A stretch of DNA of 64,000 nt, taken from positions 6,176 through 70,175 of the forward strand of contig JAEXJM010000020.1 in NCBI GenBank assembly GCA_023449275.1, given 5' to 3'. This document shows, in pieces, positions 45,601 through 54,794 of this stretch. Each line of letters begins with the position of its first letter. The first letter of the stretch is position 1. The stretch is from Pseudomonadota bacterium. Lineage in GTDB: Bacteria > Pseudomonadota > Gammaproteobacteria > Burkholderiales > Burkholderiaceae_D. Below the pieces are notes generated by a model. That model worked only from the letters and a program-made list of their open reading frames with translations. It was not told the origin of the DNA and ran no database searches. Both the position numbers and the translations under genes were made by a program.

Positions 45601-48600
45601 GTCGGCGTTCAACTGGTGCAGGAAAGCCTGATTGTGCGTCCACGCCATCTCGAAAACCCGGTCGGCCAGATAGCGGTCGTCGTATTTGTCGATCAGGCGC
45701 AGGCTTTCTTCCCTGTCGGTGGTGATTCCGGCGACGTAGTCGATCACGACGGATTCTTCCGGTTCCAGTACCAGTTGGCAGCGCAGGACGGCGACAGGAT
45801 CGAGTACGGAACCCTGACTGTCGGACAAGGGTTCCTGACTGGTGAGAGCGGCAGGATTTGAAACGGTGTTCATGCGCCCGAGGAATCTGCTCCGGTCGGT
45901 TTCATAGGAAATGTCTTTGGGTTTCTTGTCGTGAATGACCATCATGGAAAAGGCGTAGGGCGGTTTTTCCGTGACCGAACGCGGCCTTCTCGTGCTGATG
46001 ATCGCATTGAATTCCGGCACGATTTCCGTCTGGACAAACAGCTTGGAAAATGCCGGATGGGACAGGTCGGCAATGGCGGCGGCAATGACCGTTTCCGAAT
46101 AGCTGGTCAATTCGATCGTGCGCTTCTTTCCGGAGCGGTTCGTGATTTTGTGGCGCCGCAGTTCGATGTCATCCTCAGGTGAAACGACGACTTCGCAATG
46201 GGTTTCGATACCATTGGCAAGGCAACGGTATTCCGCCCGGCCTTCCGAGAATATCGTTTCATACCTGGCGTTTTCTTTCCCGACAGGCTGGTAGGCGGTA
46301 GACCAGAAATCCCCGTCGTCCAGATCGCGCAGATAAAAGAACGTACCCCAATTGTCCTGCGTCGTATCCGGTTTCCAGCGCGTGACGGCAATGTCTTTCC
46401 AGTGGCTGTATCCGCCCCCGGCGTGGGTCGCCATGACATGGTAGGAACCGTTGGAAAGCAGTTGTACTTCCGGAATGCGCGTATCAGCCGAGGTGTAAAC
46501 CCGGGTCGGCAACTCGGCCGGGATGGAAGCCATCTGGGTTTTTGCCAGATTCGGCGCCCGTTCATAGTAGGCAATCGTTTTCGGAATGCGTTCATGCAGA
46601 AGCGGCAGGGTCGCCTGCAACCAGGGATCGGCGGCAAAGCGTCTTTGCATCGGCTGGTCGAGCAGGCAGGACAAAAGCGAAAGAAATCCCATACCCTGAT
46701 GGTGGGCCATGTAGGAGCGGACAATGGCGTAATTCTGGCCGCGTGTAAGGCGTGCCTGCGTGTAGTCGATGGCCTCGAACAGCCCGTATTGTCCGGAAAA
46801 ACCCTTGTCCTCCAGTTCGATCAGGTTATTGCACGCCATGTCGGGTTCGATCATGACGGATAGCATGGTGGCGTACGGCGCGATGACGAGATCGTCCGCC
46901 AGTCCGCGTTTCAGCCCGAGTCCCGGTACACCGAAAGCGCGGTACTGATAATTCAGGCGTGCATCGAAGGCATAATAACCGGATTCCGAAATCCCCCAGG
47001 GGACGCCGCGCTGTTTGCCATAATCCCTTTGCCTCATGACGGCGGCCTTGTGGGTCTGATCGAGAAGGGTGCTTTCATAACTCGGCATGACCAGATGCGG
47101 CATCAGGTATTCGAACATCGATCCGCTCCATGACAGGAGAATCGGATCGCCTCCGATAACCGTCATCATGCGGCCCAGTGCAAACCAGTTTTCCTGCGGG
47201 ATCTGTCCCTGCGCAATGGCGATGAAACTGGTCAGGCGTGCCTCGGATGCCAGAAGATCGTAGTAACTGTTGTCGATCTTGCGGTCGGTGATGTTGTAAC
47301 CGATGGAAAGCAGGTTCGTCGAATGGTCATAGAGGAAAGCGAAATCCATCTGTGAAAAGCCGTCGATCTGGCTGATCAGGTTCGCGAGAGAATCGAGCCG
47401 TTGCCGCGCCTCTTTCGAAGCCTGCTGGACGTGGAGCGACAATTCTTCGAGCAGTTCCTGTTCCTCTTTCGTCGCTTTTTTCTTCATCTCTTCGACAATC
47501 GGGACGAAATGTTCCGGCAATTCCGAGAGTTGTTGCAGGCTCATGTCACGGTTCAGTTCGGGAATGAAATCGGGCTTGTGCCGCCAGCCGTCAAGATTGA
47601 CCCAGGGGGCCAGATTCGCCATTTCATCCAGATGCTGGTTGCACTGGCTCAAAAGGGCATTGCTCCAGAAGCCGGACAGGGTTTTCCGGTCGCGTGCCGT
47701 GATGGGAACGAGCGTTACCAGTGTTTCGACAAGGCTGTGCAGCAAGTCGACTCGCTGCCTGAGAGTCAGTTTCGGCTGCTTTTCGTATTTGGACAGCTTG
47801 CGGTCGATATCGACGATTTGTGCATGGTACTGGTCATCGCTTTCATCGCGCAGCAGTTCGAATGTATCGCGCAGTCCGTCAGTCAGGCGGCTGGTCAGAG
47901 CCATCCGGTTTTTCTGTTCAGACAGGCCGGACTTCAGGGTAATCAGGTGGCCGGCCAGATTGCCGCTGTCCACCGAGGATATGTAAATCGGGTTCTGGAG
48001 CGGTTTCAGGGTCTTGGTATCGTACCAGTTATAGAAATGCCCCCGGTAACGCTCCAGCTTGCCCATTGAACCGAGCGTGTTGGACAGGCGCGTGATCAGG
48101 TGGCTTGTGGGAATATAGCCGAAATCGTTTGCACCCAGATAGGAAAGGAGGGCCAGACCGATATTGGTCGGCGAAGTCCGGTGTGCGACGACGATTTCAG
48201 GCCCGGGCTTGACGTTCGCATCGTTGGTCAGTTTGTCGGTCGGTGACGAAAACGTGGGCATTTCCTGAATATTGTCCGGCGGAAGCCAGTTATCTTCCGC
48301 ACCGGCATAGGCATCGAAAAACGACCATATTTTTCTGGACAGCTTCCGGAGAAACAGTTTCTGCCTGTCCGACAGTTCGCGGACTTCTTTTGCATGGGGC
48401 AGACTGATTTTCCAGGCGATGACGGGAGAGATCAGCCAGAAAAAGATGAACAGGCTGGCATACGCGAACGTATCGGAACGGAAAGTCGAAACGGCAAAAG
48501 CCAGAGCCACGGCGTAAACCGGTGCGAACCACATGCTTTTGAAACAGGATGAAACGTCTCCATCATCCCGGTTGGTCAGGGCGGACGGTACCCATTGCAT

Positions 48601-51423
48601 CATATGCCGTCCGGTGAAGAACGTTCTCCACAGGGTTCGGGTAATGGCGTCAAGCGAATAGTACGCTTCATGAGGAAGCAACACCAGTGAGAGCAATGCT
48701 GTCGAAAAGTGCTGCCGGATGGAAACGGAAGTGGCAGACAGATGCTGTCTCAGGGAAATGTCCGGCCCTTTTTTCACGAGACCCGTCAGGGAAGCCAGCA
48801 GTGGCGGTAACAGGAAAATGGCCAGCAGAAACGCTATCCATGCCCAGGTCGGATTCAGGAAAGTCCAGCTTGCGAAAAACAGGAACGTGGCGGCCGGTGC
48901 GAACAGGCTGCGACGCAAGTTGTCGAAGAGCTTCCAGCGCGACAACATGGTCAGGGGATTTCGCTGTTTCCCGTTCCTGTTTTGCGGTCTCGCGTCCGGG
49001 ACAAGCGGGAAGAGCCATTTCAGCAATTGCCAGTCGCCGCGTATCCAGCGATGGCGGCGCTTGACGTCAGCCAGATAGCCGGGCGGATACTGTTCATAGA
49101 GTTGTCCGTCGCTCAAAAGGCCTGAACGGGCATAGCAGCCCTCGATCAGGTCATGGCTTAGGATACTGTTTTCAGGCAGGCGTTCGTTCAGGGTCTTGTA
49201 AACGGTTTCGACATCGTAAATGCCTTTGCCGATAAAGGAACCTTCGCCGAAAACGTCCTGATAAACATCCGAGACGGTTTTGGTATAGGGATCGATCCCG
49301 GCGTCACCGCTGCACAGCCGTTCGTACCATGAGGCATTTGCGGCCGGCAGGCTGGTCGCAATGCGTGGCTGGAGAATGCCGTATCCTTCGACGACCCGGT
49401 CTTTACCTGAATCGTAACGCGGGCAGTTCAGGGGATGGGCCATCGCACCGACAAATTGTCTGGCAGAATCGCGCAAGAGACTGGTATCCGAATCCAGTGT
49501 AATGACGTAACGGGTTTTCTCCAGTCCACCGGTCGCACCGATTCTGACGGTAAAGGCGTTCGTGTCATGCCCTGTCAGGAGGGCATTCAGGGCTTCGAGC
49601 TTGCCGCGCTTGCGTTCGAAACCGATCCATCTGTTTTCGCTGACATTCCATTGGCGGGGACGGTTCAGGGCAAGAAAAGGCCCGTCGTCATCGTTCGCGT
49701 GTCTGCCGTTCAGTTCATCGATCAGTGACGTCAGACGATTGACCAGAGCGGTGTCATGAGGCATCGTTTCCCTGTCGGCGTCGGTAAAGTCGGTCAAGAG
49801 GCAGAATTTCAGCCGCTTGTCACGGTTGGCAAGGTAATGGACTTCAAGTCTGTCGCACAGCTTTTCGATCTGTTTTTCACTGATCAGCATGGAAGGGATG
49901 ACGACAAGCGTGTCATATCCCTCGGGAATGCCTTTGGAAAAGTCCATTTTCGGCAACGGTGTCGAAACCGTCGGGAATGTGGTCAGCCAGTTCACGATGG
50001 CAAGCGAAAGCTGGCTGGACGCAAGGAGTGTCGCGATACCGGTCACGATCCATAACCAGACCGGCAGATTGTCGATGCCGGAACCGAACATCAGCCATGC
50101 CGACAGGATCAGCGTGATGGCAGTGAACGAACCCAGATAGGTGACAATTGGCGAACAGATTTTCGAACCCATCCATTTTTCCGGAAAGGTCTTTTTCATC
50201 CGGATGGCTGTTTCCAGTTCGCTTCGTCCCTTGTCGATCAGGTAAAAACCGACATGTCTTGAACGTTCGTTGCTGTCGGGGTTGTCAAAGGCCTGTCGGG
50301 TCAGATGGATGGCTTGTCTGGCGACATCGACTTCAGTCAATGCGCTTCGCTTCGCCATTTTCTCGATCTGATGGCGATAAAGATCCCGTGAGGCGAAATC
50401 CATGCGGGGGTAGATACCTGTCGGGTCTGCCCGCAAGGTCTGTTCCACGATGGATAGGGATTCGACAAATTCGTGCCAGTCCATCGCGCCGAGCAGACGG
50501 ATGCTGCCGATACTGTTGCTGATACTGACCTGATCGGCGGCCTGCCGCTGGGTCTCGATCATGACCAGCTGTTCGATCGTCAGTCCGGTTTCGGCAAGGC
50601 GTTGCGATATCCACGTCAATGGAAGCGCGAGAATGGCTTTCTGGCTTTGCAGCCGGCGGGTCAGTTCGGCGACGAAAGCGCTCACCATCGGCGGGTCGGA
50701 ACGGGCAAGATCGGCGACCTGAAGGATCAGATTGCCCGGATCGTTTTCAGCCGTATCGATGAATTTCTGGACCCATTCTTCCGCCAGTTCGTGATGGGTG
50801 CGTGACAGGGCCAGCCGGACGGCTACCCGTCGCAGGTTTTCGATCAGGGCCAGACGGAGCATGATCGGAATGGCCCAGAGTTCGCCCAGTGTCAGAACGG
50901 ATTCGCTCTGGTATGACGAGATAAAATGGGAAAGGCTGTTGGCGTCGATGTGGCCGTCTCCGTGAGAGACGACTTCCAGTGCGAGTTCATACACGCGCGG
51001 CATTCCGGCCATCGATCCGTTGGACAGGCGCGGCAATTCACTGCTGTATTTTTCGGGCAAATGGTTTTTGGCTATCTGGATCTGTTCCTCGATCAGATAA
51101 AAATTGTCCAAAAGCCATTCCGCGGCCGGAGTGATCCGGTTTTCCGAGCGGACGGCAGATGCAAGAACGTCATATACCCGCCTGATGACAGTTTCATTGC
51201 CGGAAAGCCGTGCCAGTAACCGGTCTTTTTCATGCCGCTCGCTCAATACGTGTGTACGGGCAAGGTATTTTCCATACTGGCCCATTTGCGTGATACTGTA
51301 GAGTTCTGAACGCAAGGGTTCTTCCTCAAGGCTGAAATCGGCTGTCTTGTCATTGCCGGCCTGCTCCTGAATGAAAAACTCGGGCTGGCTGAATAAATTG
51401 AAAAATGCGCTGATGGTCTTCAA
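42610..51423 (-). CDS. ndvB: Cyclic beta-1,2-glucan synthase (NdvB/ChvB type)
   Basis: Membrane enzyme of about 2937 residues that builds, cyclises and trims periplasmic beta-1,2-glucan. Order: soluble N-terminus; helices near 430-480; a GT84 domain with TLDSDTSLL near 646 and the acceptor block RRHRWIRGDWQLLKW near 790; further helices to about 1000; a glucoamylase-like domain near 1460 (RGVPWGISESGYY); two carbohydrate-binding/GT36 modules near 1670 and 2130 (TRWKPDTT, and FRITPWENDP with YLRDEETGHYWSP); and a GH94 phosphorylase domain with catalytic GSGDWNDGMDRVG near 2611. TTG 51423 is preferred for its GAAGAGG; TTG 51441 is the alternative. No transporter gene (ndvA) is adjacent. Confidence 0.93.
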   Translation of the reverse strand: MKTISAFFNLFSQPEFFIQEQAGNDKTADFSLEEEPLRSELYSITQMGQYGKYLARTHVLSERHEKDRLLARLSGNETVIRRVYDVLASAVRSENRITPAAEWLLDNFYLIEEQIQIAKNHLPEKYSSELPRLSNGSMAGMPRVYELALEVVSHGDGHIDANSLSHFISSYQSESVLTLGELWAIPIMLRLALIENLRRVAVRLALSRTHHELAEEWVQKFIDTAENDPGNLILQVADLARSDPPMVSAFVAELTRRLQSQKAILALPLTWISQRLAETGLTIEQLVMIETQRQAADQVSISNSIGSIRLLGAMDWHEFVESLSIVEQTLRADPTGIYPRMDFASRDLYRHQIEKMAKRSALTEVDVARQAIHLTRQAFDNPDSNERSRHVGFYLIDKGRSELETAIRMKKTFPEKWMGSKICSPIVTYLGSFTAITLILSAWLMFGSGIDNLPVWLWIVTGIATLLASSQLSLAIVNWLTTFPTVSTPLPKMDFSKGIPEGYDTLVVIPSMLISEKQIEKLCDRLEVHYLANRDKRLKFCLLTDFTDADRETMPHDTALVNRLTSLIDELNGRHANDDDGPFLALNRPRQWNVSENRWIGFERKRGKLEALNALLTGHDTNAFTVRIGATGGLEKTRYVITLDSDTSLLRDSARQFVGAMAHPLNCPRYDSGKDRVVEGYGILQPRIATSLPAANASWYERLCSGDAGIDPYTKTVSDVYQDVFGEGSFIGKGIYDVETVYKTLNERLPENSILSHDLIEGCYARSGLLSDGQLYEQYPPGYLADVKRRHRWIRGDWQLLKWLFPLVPDARPQNRNGKQRNPLTMLSRWKLFDNLRRSLFAPAATFLFFASWTFLNPTWAWIAFLLAIFLLPPLLASLTGLVKKGPDISLRQHLSATSVSIRQHFSTALLSLVLLPHEAYYSLDAITRTLWRTFFTGRHMMQWVPSALTNRDDGDVSSCFKSMWFAPVYAVALAFAVSTFRSDTFAYASLFIFFWLISPVIAWKISLPHAKEVRELSDRQKLFLRKLSRKIWSFFDAYAGAEDNWLPPDNIQEMPTFSSPTDKLTNDANVKPGPEIVVAHRTSPTNIGLALLSYLGANDFGYIPTSHLITRLSNTLGSMGKLERYRGHFYNWYDTKTLKPLQNPIYISSVDSGNLAGHLITLKSGLSEQKNRMALTSRLTDGLRDTFELLRDESDDQYHAQIVDIDRKLSKYEKQPKLTLRQRVDLLHSLVETLVTLVPITARDRKTLSGFWSNALLSQCNQHLDEMANLAPWVNLDGWRHKPDFIPELNRDMSLQQLSELPEHFVPIVEEMKKKATKEEQELLEELSLHVQQASKEARQRLDSLANLISQIDGFSQMDFAFLYDHSTNLLSIGYNITDRKIDNSYYDLLASEARLTSFIAIAQGQIPQENWFALGRMMTVIGGDPILLSWSGSMFEYLMPHLVMPSYESTLLDQTHKAAVMRQRDYGKQRGVPWGISESGYYAFDARLNYQYRAFGVPGLGLKRGLADDLVIAPYATMLSVMIEPDMACNNLIELEDKGFSGQYGLFEAIDYTQARLTRGQNYAIVRSYMAHHQGMGFLSLLSCLLDQPMQRRFAADPWLQATLPLLHERIPKTIAYYERAPNLAKTQMASIPAELPTRVYTSADTRIPEVQLLSNGSYHVMATHAGGGYSHWKDIAVTRWKPDTTQDNWGTFFYLRDLDDGDFWSTAYQPVGKENARYETIFSEGRAEYRCLANGIETHCEVVVSPEDDIELRRHKITNRSGKKRTIELTSYSETVIAAAIADLSHPAFSKLFVQTEIVPEFNAIISTRRPRSVTEKPPYAFSMMVIHDKKPKDISYETDRSRFLGRMNTVSNPAALTSQEPLSDSQGSVLDPVAVLRCQLVLEPEESVVIDYVAGITTDREESLRLIDKYDDRYLADRVFEMAWTHNQAFLHQLNADESDAQLYARLAGSVIYPNPAYRADSSVLSKNNRGQSGLWSYAISGDLPIVLVKIHAQENLDIIRQMIQAHAWWHMKGLKVDLVIWNEDYVGYRQVLQEQIMGLISSTHLATELNEPGGIFVRQADQISPEDRTLISSVARIIISDMDGPLALQIRRSERKERRKLLPMHTTRSYIPTEPPKLPARNDLLNNGLGGYSEKANEYIIHLKEDTSTPAPWVNVLANATFGTIVSESGQSYTWDINAHEFRITPWENDPVSDISGEAFYLRDEETGHYWSPTPLPCRGRGEYLSRHGFGYSVFEHVEDGICSELWIYVALENSIKYSVLKIKNESGSSRSLSATGYVEWVMGELREKTQMSVITEIDPVSGALFARNPYNTEFADRIAFFTVNTPNRTVTGNRTEFIGRNNTLKNPAAMSRAYLSNRVGAGYDPCGAIHVPFTLAAGAEKEIQFMLGTAGRRSADASQYVHRYRSTEAAELALLQVQKYWEKTLSAVTIKTPDTSLNVLANGWLMYQTIACRLWARSGFYQSGGAFGFRDQLQDAMSVIHTEPALLRNQILLCCERQFVEGDVQHWWHPPSGRGVRTRCSDDYLWLPLALCRYITTTGDMSILDEKRFFLEGRSVPDDEESYYDLPQRSPEEGTVYEHCVRSIRHGLRFGVHGLPLMGSGDWNDGMDRVGIQGKGESVWLGFFLYRVLNEYAELADKLGDTKFAEQCRQEAKTLQLHIEQNAWDGQWYRRAYFDDGTPLGSRMNEECTTDSISQSWSVLSEAGEKERTLQAMQSLNERLVKRDTKLIQLLDPPFDKSDLNPGYIKGYVPGVRENGGQYTHAAIWASMAFAKMGNTDLAWELFSIINPVNHGLTADETALYKVEPYVVAADVYAISPHTGRGGWSWYTGSSGWMYRLILESLLGIRLENGYLVFVPCLPSEWTTAEVDYRYKNTVYHITVTAGTDLAETEVWLDDVKQTTASIPLEDDQKDHQVSVKAGRNETGSASFTPV

Positions 51424-51904
51424 TTTGGTGAACCTCTTCAAGATTATGTCGGGTAGTCCTGATCAGGCATAACATCTCAATAAAATGGTACGGGCAGCTT
51501 GGTGCAGATCAATGGAAGGGGGAATATCCCCCGTTATTTGAATTTCGCTTTTGCTGCTTCAAACAAGCGGCAGATAAGGCTTGACAAAAAAGGGCAAAAG
51601 AGAAAAAGTAGCAACACAAAACAGGATTTAAGCCTTTCTTTCCCTTTTGGACTGGACACTGTTTCGGTAATGTTTTACATTCTCGACAGTACTTTTTGGC
51701 AATTGAATTCGACACACACCGGCAAGAAGGGTTTTCTCCGTGTGTGGCCCTGTTCAGTCTGATGTCTGCATACGGTTTCTTCCCCGAGAACGTCAGTCGG
51801 ACTGAAGCTTCCTTAGCGCGGGTTGAAGAACCCGGTAAATTCTGGTTTTCATCGATCGGAGTGCGTCACATTATTCGGTGAAACTGTGGAATTCCTTGAT
51901 TCGT
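51424..51904. other. Divergent intergenic region between ndvB and scpB
   Basis: About 480 bases with no supported gene; short open frames here have no recognisable content. A GGGGG-aatat-CCCCC hairpin at 51518-51532 lies about 95 bases upstream of the ndvB start. Promoters for both directions must be here but were not resolved. Confidence 0.45.
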
Positions 51905-52459
51905 ATGAATATGGAAGAGGAAAAGAAAATCCTCGAAACGGCCTTGTTGTGTGCCCGGGAACCCCTGTCGCTTCAGGACATGAGAAGTATGTTCGACGGC
52001 AATGGTACAACGGGTGGAAAAATCAGTTCCGACCGGATCAGGTCGCTGGTCAGGGAATTGCAGGACGACTGGTCAGGCAAGGGACTGGCGCTGGTCAATG
52101 TATCGGACGGATGGCGTTTTCAGAGCCGTCCTGAAATGAAACCCTATCTGGAAAAACTGCGTCAGGAAAAACCGCCCCGTTACAGCAGGGCGACGATGGA
52201 GACGCTGGCGATCATCGCCTATAACCAGCCTGTCACCAGAGGGGATATCGAGCGGATTCGTGGAGTGACTGTCAATGCACAGTCGATACGTCTTTTGGAA
52301 GAGCGGGGCTGGATCGAAGTGATCGGACATCGTGAAGTACCGGGACGCCCGGCACTTCTGGCAACGACATCGCAGTTTTTGAGTGATCTGGGACTGGCTT
52401 CACTGGAGCAGTTGCCTCCCTTGCAGGAATTGCAGGAAATGGATATGGATGCCGTCTGA
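51905..52459 (+). CDS. scpB: Segregation and condensation protein B
   Basis: Winged-helix kleisin-interacting subunit of the SMC-ScpAB complex for chromosome segregation. The 184 residues begin MNMEEEKKILETALLCAREP and include the diagnostic RATMETLAIIAYNQPVTRGDIERIRGV and IGHREVPGRPALLATT. A GTG at 51878 would add nine residues; neither start has a strong ribosome site. scpA is usually nearby but is not in this window. rluB follows 47 bases downstream, a common betaproteobacterial pair. Confidence 0.93.
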   Translation: MNMEEEKKILETALLCAREPLSLQDMRSMFDGNGTTGGKISSDRIRSLVRELQDDWSGKGLALVNVSDGWRFQSRPEMKPYLEKLRQEKPPRYSRATMETLAIIAYNQPVTRGDIERIRGVTVNAQSIRLLEERGWIEVIGHREVPGRPALLATTSQFLSDLGLASLEQLPPLQELQEMDMDAV

Positions 52460-52506
52460 ACGGCGCTGGCTGTCGGTGTACAGCTCAGGTAAAAGATTGA
52501 AATGGT

Positions 52507-54021
52507 ATGAGTATTGATATGGACAATGAAATGGAAGTTGGAATGGCTACGGCTGAAACGGCACCTGATTCACCGGACATGACGTCTGACAAGGAAGCAC
52601 GTCCAGGGAAAAGAACAGCGAAAAACGCGACCGCCAGACCGGCAGTCCGTGCCACCCGAAAGTCCTCGCCCAAAGTGAAGACGGGTGATGAAGGGGCTGA
52701 AACAACCGTTAAGGCAGCCGATGCGGAAATACCGTCAGCTTCAGGGGATGACCGTTCCTCTCCGGTTTCTGAAAATCAGGCCTCGGGCAGGAAAACGCCC
52801 GGAAAACCGGCTTCCAGAATGAACCGTAACACCCCGAAAAACCGCAAGAGCACGGATAAGGGCGATGTGGGCAATGTTTTCCGGTTCGTGACTTCCGGTG
52901 ATTACGACAGGATCAACGGCGATGATTCCGGCTCGGCAGACAACGCATTGAAACAAAAGAAAGCCAAACGGGAACTTTCCGCCGAGGACGACGCGCCGAA
53001 ACTGCACAAGGTGCTTGCCGATGCCGGACTGGGTTCACGACGCGACATGGAAGAACTGATCATTGCGGGGAGGGTTTCCGTCAATGGCGAGCCTGCCCAT
53101 ATCGGACAGCGCATTCTTGCGACGGATCAGGTTCGCATCAATGGCAAACTGGTGCAAAGGAAAGTGGCGAAGAGCCTGCCCAAGGTCATGCTTTACCACA
53201 AGCCTGCCGGTGAAATCGTCAGCCGTGACGATCCGGAAAAACGGCCTTCCGTTTTCGACAATCTGCCGTCGCTCAAAAACAGCAAATGGCTTGCAGTCGG
53301 ACGTCTGGATTTCAATACCGAAGGCCTCCTGCTCTTTACCAATAACGGCGATCTCGCCAACCGCCTGATGCATCCCCGGTACAATATCGAACGGGAATAT
53401 GCCGTCCGTACACTGGGTGAACTGGAAGAAGGCATGCGCCAGAAACTTCTGGCCGGCGTCGATCTGGGAGACGGTATCGGACAGTTTTCCAGTATTGCCG
53501 ACGGCGGTGGCGAAGGTATCAACAAATGGTATCGCGTGACGATCGGCGAAGGCCGGAACCGCGAAGTCCGGCGCATGTTCGAATCGGTCGGCCTGACGGT
53601 TTCCCGTCTGATCCGTACCCGTTATGGCGTGATTACCCTGCCACAGAATCTCAAACGCGGCCGGTGGGATGAACTCGACGACAATGCGGTACGCAATCTG
53701 ATGCGTCTGTCGGGCATGGAACCCAAAGGCGATAAAAAAACGGCGGAAACAGGAAAAGGCCGCAAGGCGGGCGGTAACCGTCAGGGACAGGACAAGGCGG
53801 CCTTGGCACGGACTGAAACGCTGTTTATGCATGAATTCCGGAACAACGATTCCCGTTCAGGGAAAGGGCGGGCCAACGCACAGAAAAGCGCACCTCGCAG
53901 TCGCCAGCCTGATCCACTCCAGACAGCTTTCGGCTATGCCGGAAGAGTGGAATCGACGACGATGCGCGGCAATGCACGGGGCAATCGCACACAACAGGGA
54001 CAGCGTCGCCGCGGCAAATAA
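52507..54021 (+). CDS. rluB: RluB-type 23S rRNA pseudouridine synthase with long basic tails
   Basis: Makes pseudouridine at position 2605 of 23S rRNA. Residues 1-160 are a disordered Lys/Arg/Ala/Pro-rich extension. An S4 RNA-binding domain follows (PKLHKVLADAGLGSRRDMEELI, about 163-220), then the RsuA-family catalytic domain with the active-site aspartate in VGRLDFNTEGLLLFTNNGD and EVRRMFESVGLTVSRLIRTRYG. After about residue 400 there is another tail rich in Gly, Arg, Gln and Lys ending RTQQGQRRRGK. The tails make it roughly twice the E. coli length, as in many Burkholderiales. Confidence 0.92.
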   Translation: MSIDMDNEMEVGMATAETAPDSPDMTSDKEARPGKRTAKNATARPAVRATRKSSPKVKTGDEGAETTVKAADAEIPSASGDDRSSPVSENQASGRKTPGKPASRMNRNTPKNRKSTDKGDVGNVFRFVTSGDYDRINGDDSGSADNALKQKKAKRELSAEDDAPKLHKVLADAGLGSRRDMEELIIAGRVSVNGEPAHIGQRILATDQVRINGKLVQRKVAKSLPKVMLYHKPAGEIVSRDDPEKRPSVFDNLPSLKNSKWLAVGRLDFNTEGLLLFTNNGDLANRLMHPRYNIEREYAVRTLGELEEGMRQKLLAGVDLGDGIGQFSSIADGGGEGINKWYRVTIGEGRNREVRRMFESVGLTVSRLIRTRYGVITLPQNLKRGRWDELDDNAVRNLMRLSGMEPKGDKKTAETGKGRKAGGNRQGQDKAALARTETLFMHEFRNNDSRSGKGRANAQKSAPRSRQPDPLQTAFGYAGRVESTTMRGNARGNRTQQGQRRRGK

Positions 54022-54056
54022 AACGTTTTCGACGTGATTTCAAATGGCAGCGGGTT

Positions 54057-54698
54057 TCATTCCGCTGCCATTGTCTTGTCCGGATAGCAGCAGAGGTCGT
54101 TGATCATGCAGTCCGAACACCTGAAATTCTTGGCCTTGCAGACATAGCGACCGTGCAGCAGGAGCCAGTGATGCGCATTCATCATGTATTTCGGAGGAAT
54201 GACTTTCACAAGGCCTTTTTCGACTTCGAGCACATTCTTGCCCGGAGCCAGTCCGGTACGGTTCGATACCCTGAAAATATGCGTATCGACAGCCATCGTC
54301 ATCTGGTTGAAGGCCGTGTTCAGGACGACGTTCGCCGTCTTGCGCCCGACGCCGGGAAGCGCCTCGAGTGCTTCACGGTCGGCCGGAACTTCACCATGAT
54401 GCCTTTCCAGCAGGATTTCCGACATGCGGATGATGTTTTTCGATTTTGTCGGATACAGGTTGATCGTCTTGACGTAAGATTTCAGTCCCTCCACACCGAG
54501 TGCAATGATGGCTTCAGGCGTATTGGCGACCGGATACAGTTTTTCAGTCGCCTTGTTGACGGAAATATCGGTAGCCTGTGCCGACAGCATGACGGCAACG
54601 AGCAGTTCGTAAGGTGTCTGGAATTGCAGTTCGGATCGTGGATCGGGATTCGCTTTTTTGAAGCGTTCGAACATTTCTTCTGTTTTTTCCGGCGTCAT
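54057..54698 (-). CDS. nth: Endonuclease III
   Basis: Bifunctional glycosylase/AP lyase for oxidised pyrimidines. The 213 residues have the helix-hairpin-helix with catalytic lysine LEALPGVGRKTANVVLN, the catalytic aspartate in AVDTHIFRVSNR, and the C-terminal [4Fe-4S] site C-x6-C-x2-C-x5-C (CKAKNFRCSDCMINDLCC). Adjacent to the RnfB-like ferredoxin, as is common in betaproteobacteria. Confidence 0.96.
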   Translation of the reverse strand: MTPEKTEEMFERFKKANPDPRSELQFQTPYELLVAVMLSAQATDISVNKATEKLYPVANTPEAIIALGVEGLKSYVKTINLYPTKSKNIIRMSEILLERHHGEVPADREALEALPGVGRKTANVVLNTAFNQMTMAVDTHIFRVSNRTGLAPGKNVLEVEKGLVKVIPPKYMMNAHHWLLLHGRYVCKAKNFRCSDCMINDLCCYPDKTMAAE

Positions 54699-54794
54699 TT
54701 GTCTGGCTTGTAAAAAATGATTGAAGCGAAGCCGTCATGATGCCACTTTTTCGGAAATCCGGCAGGCGAATGTGTTTTCTGACGGGAAAAACGT

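Noticed and set aside
51499..51762. 87-codon plus frame between ndvB and scpB
   Set aside because: No recognisable content; the matching minus frame is equally open, as expected of non-coding DNA.
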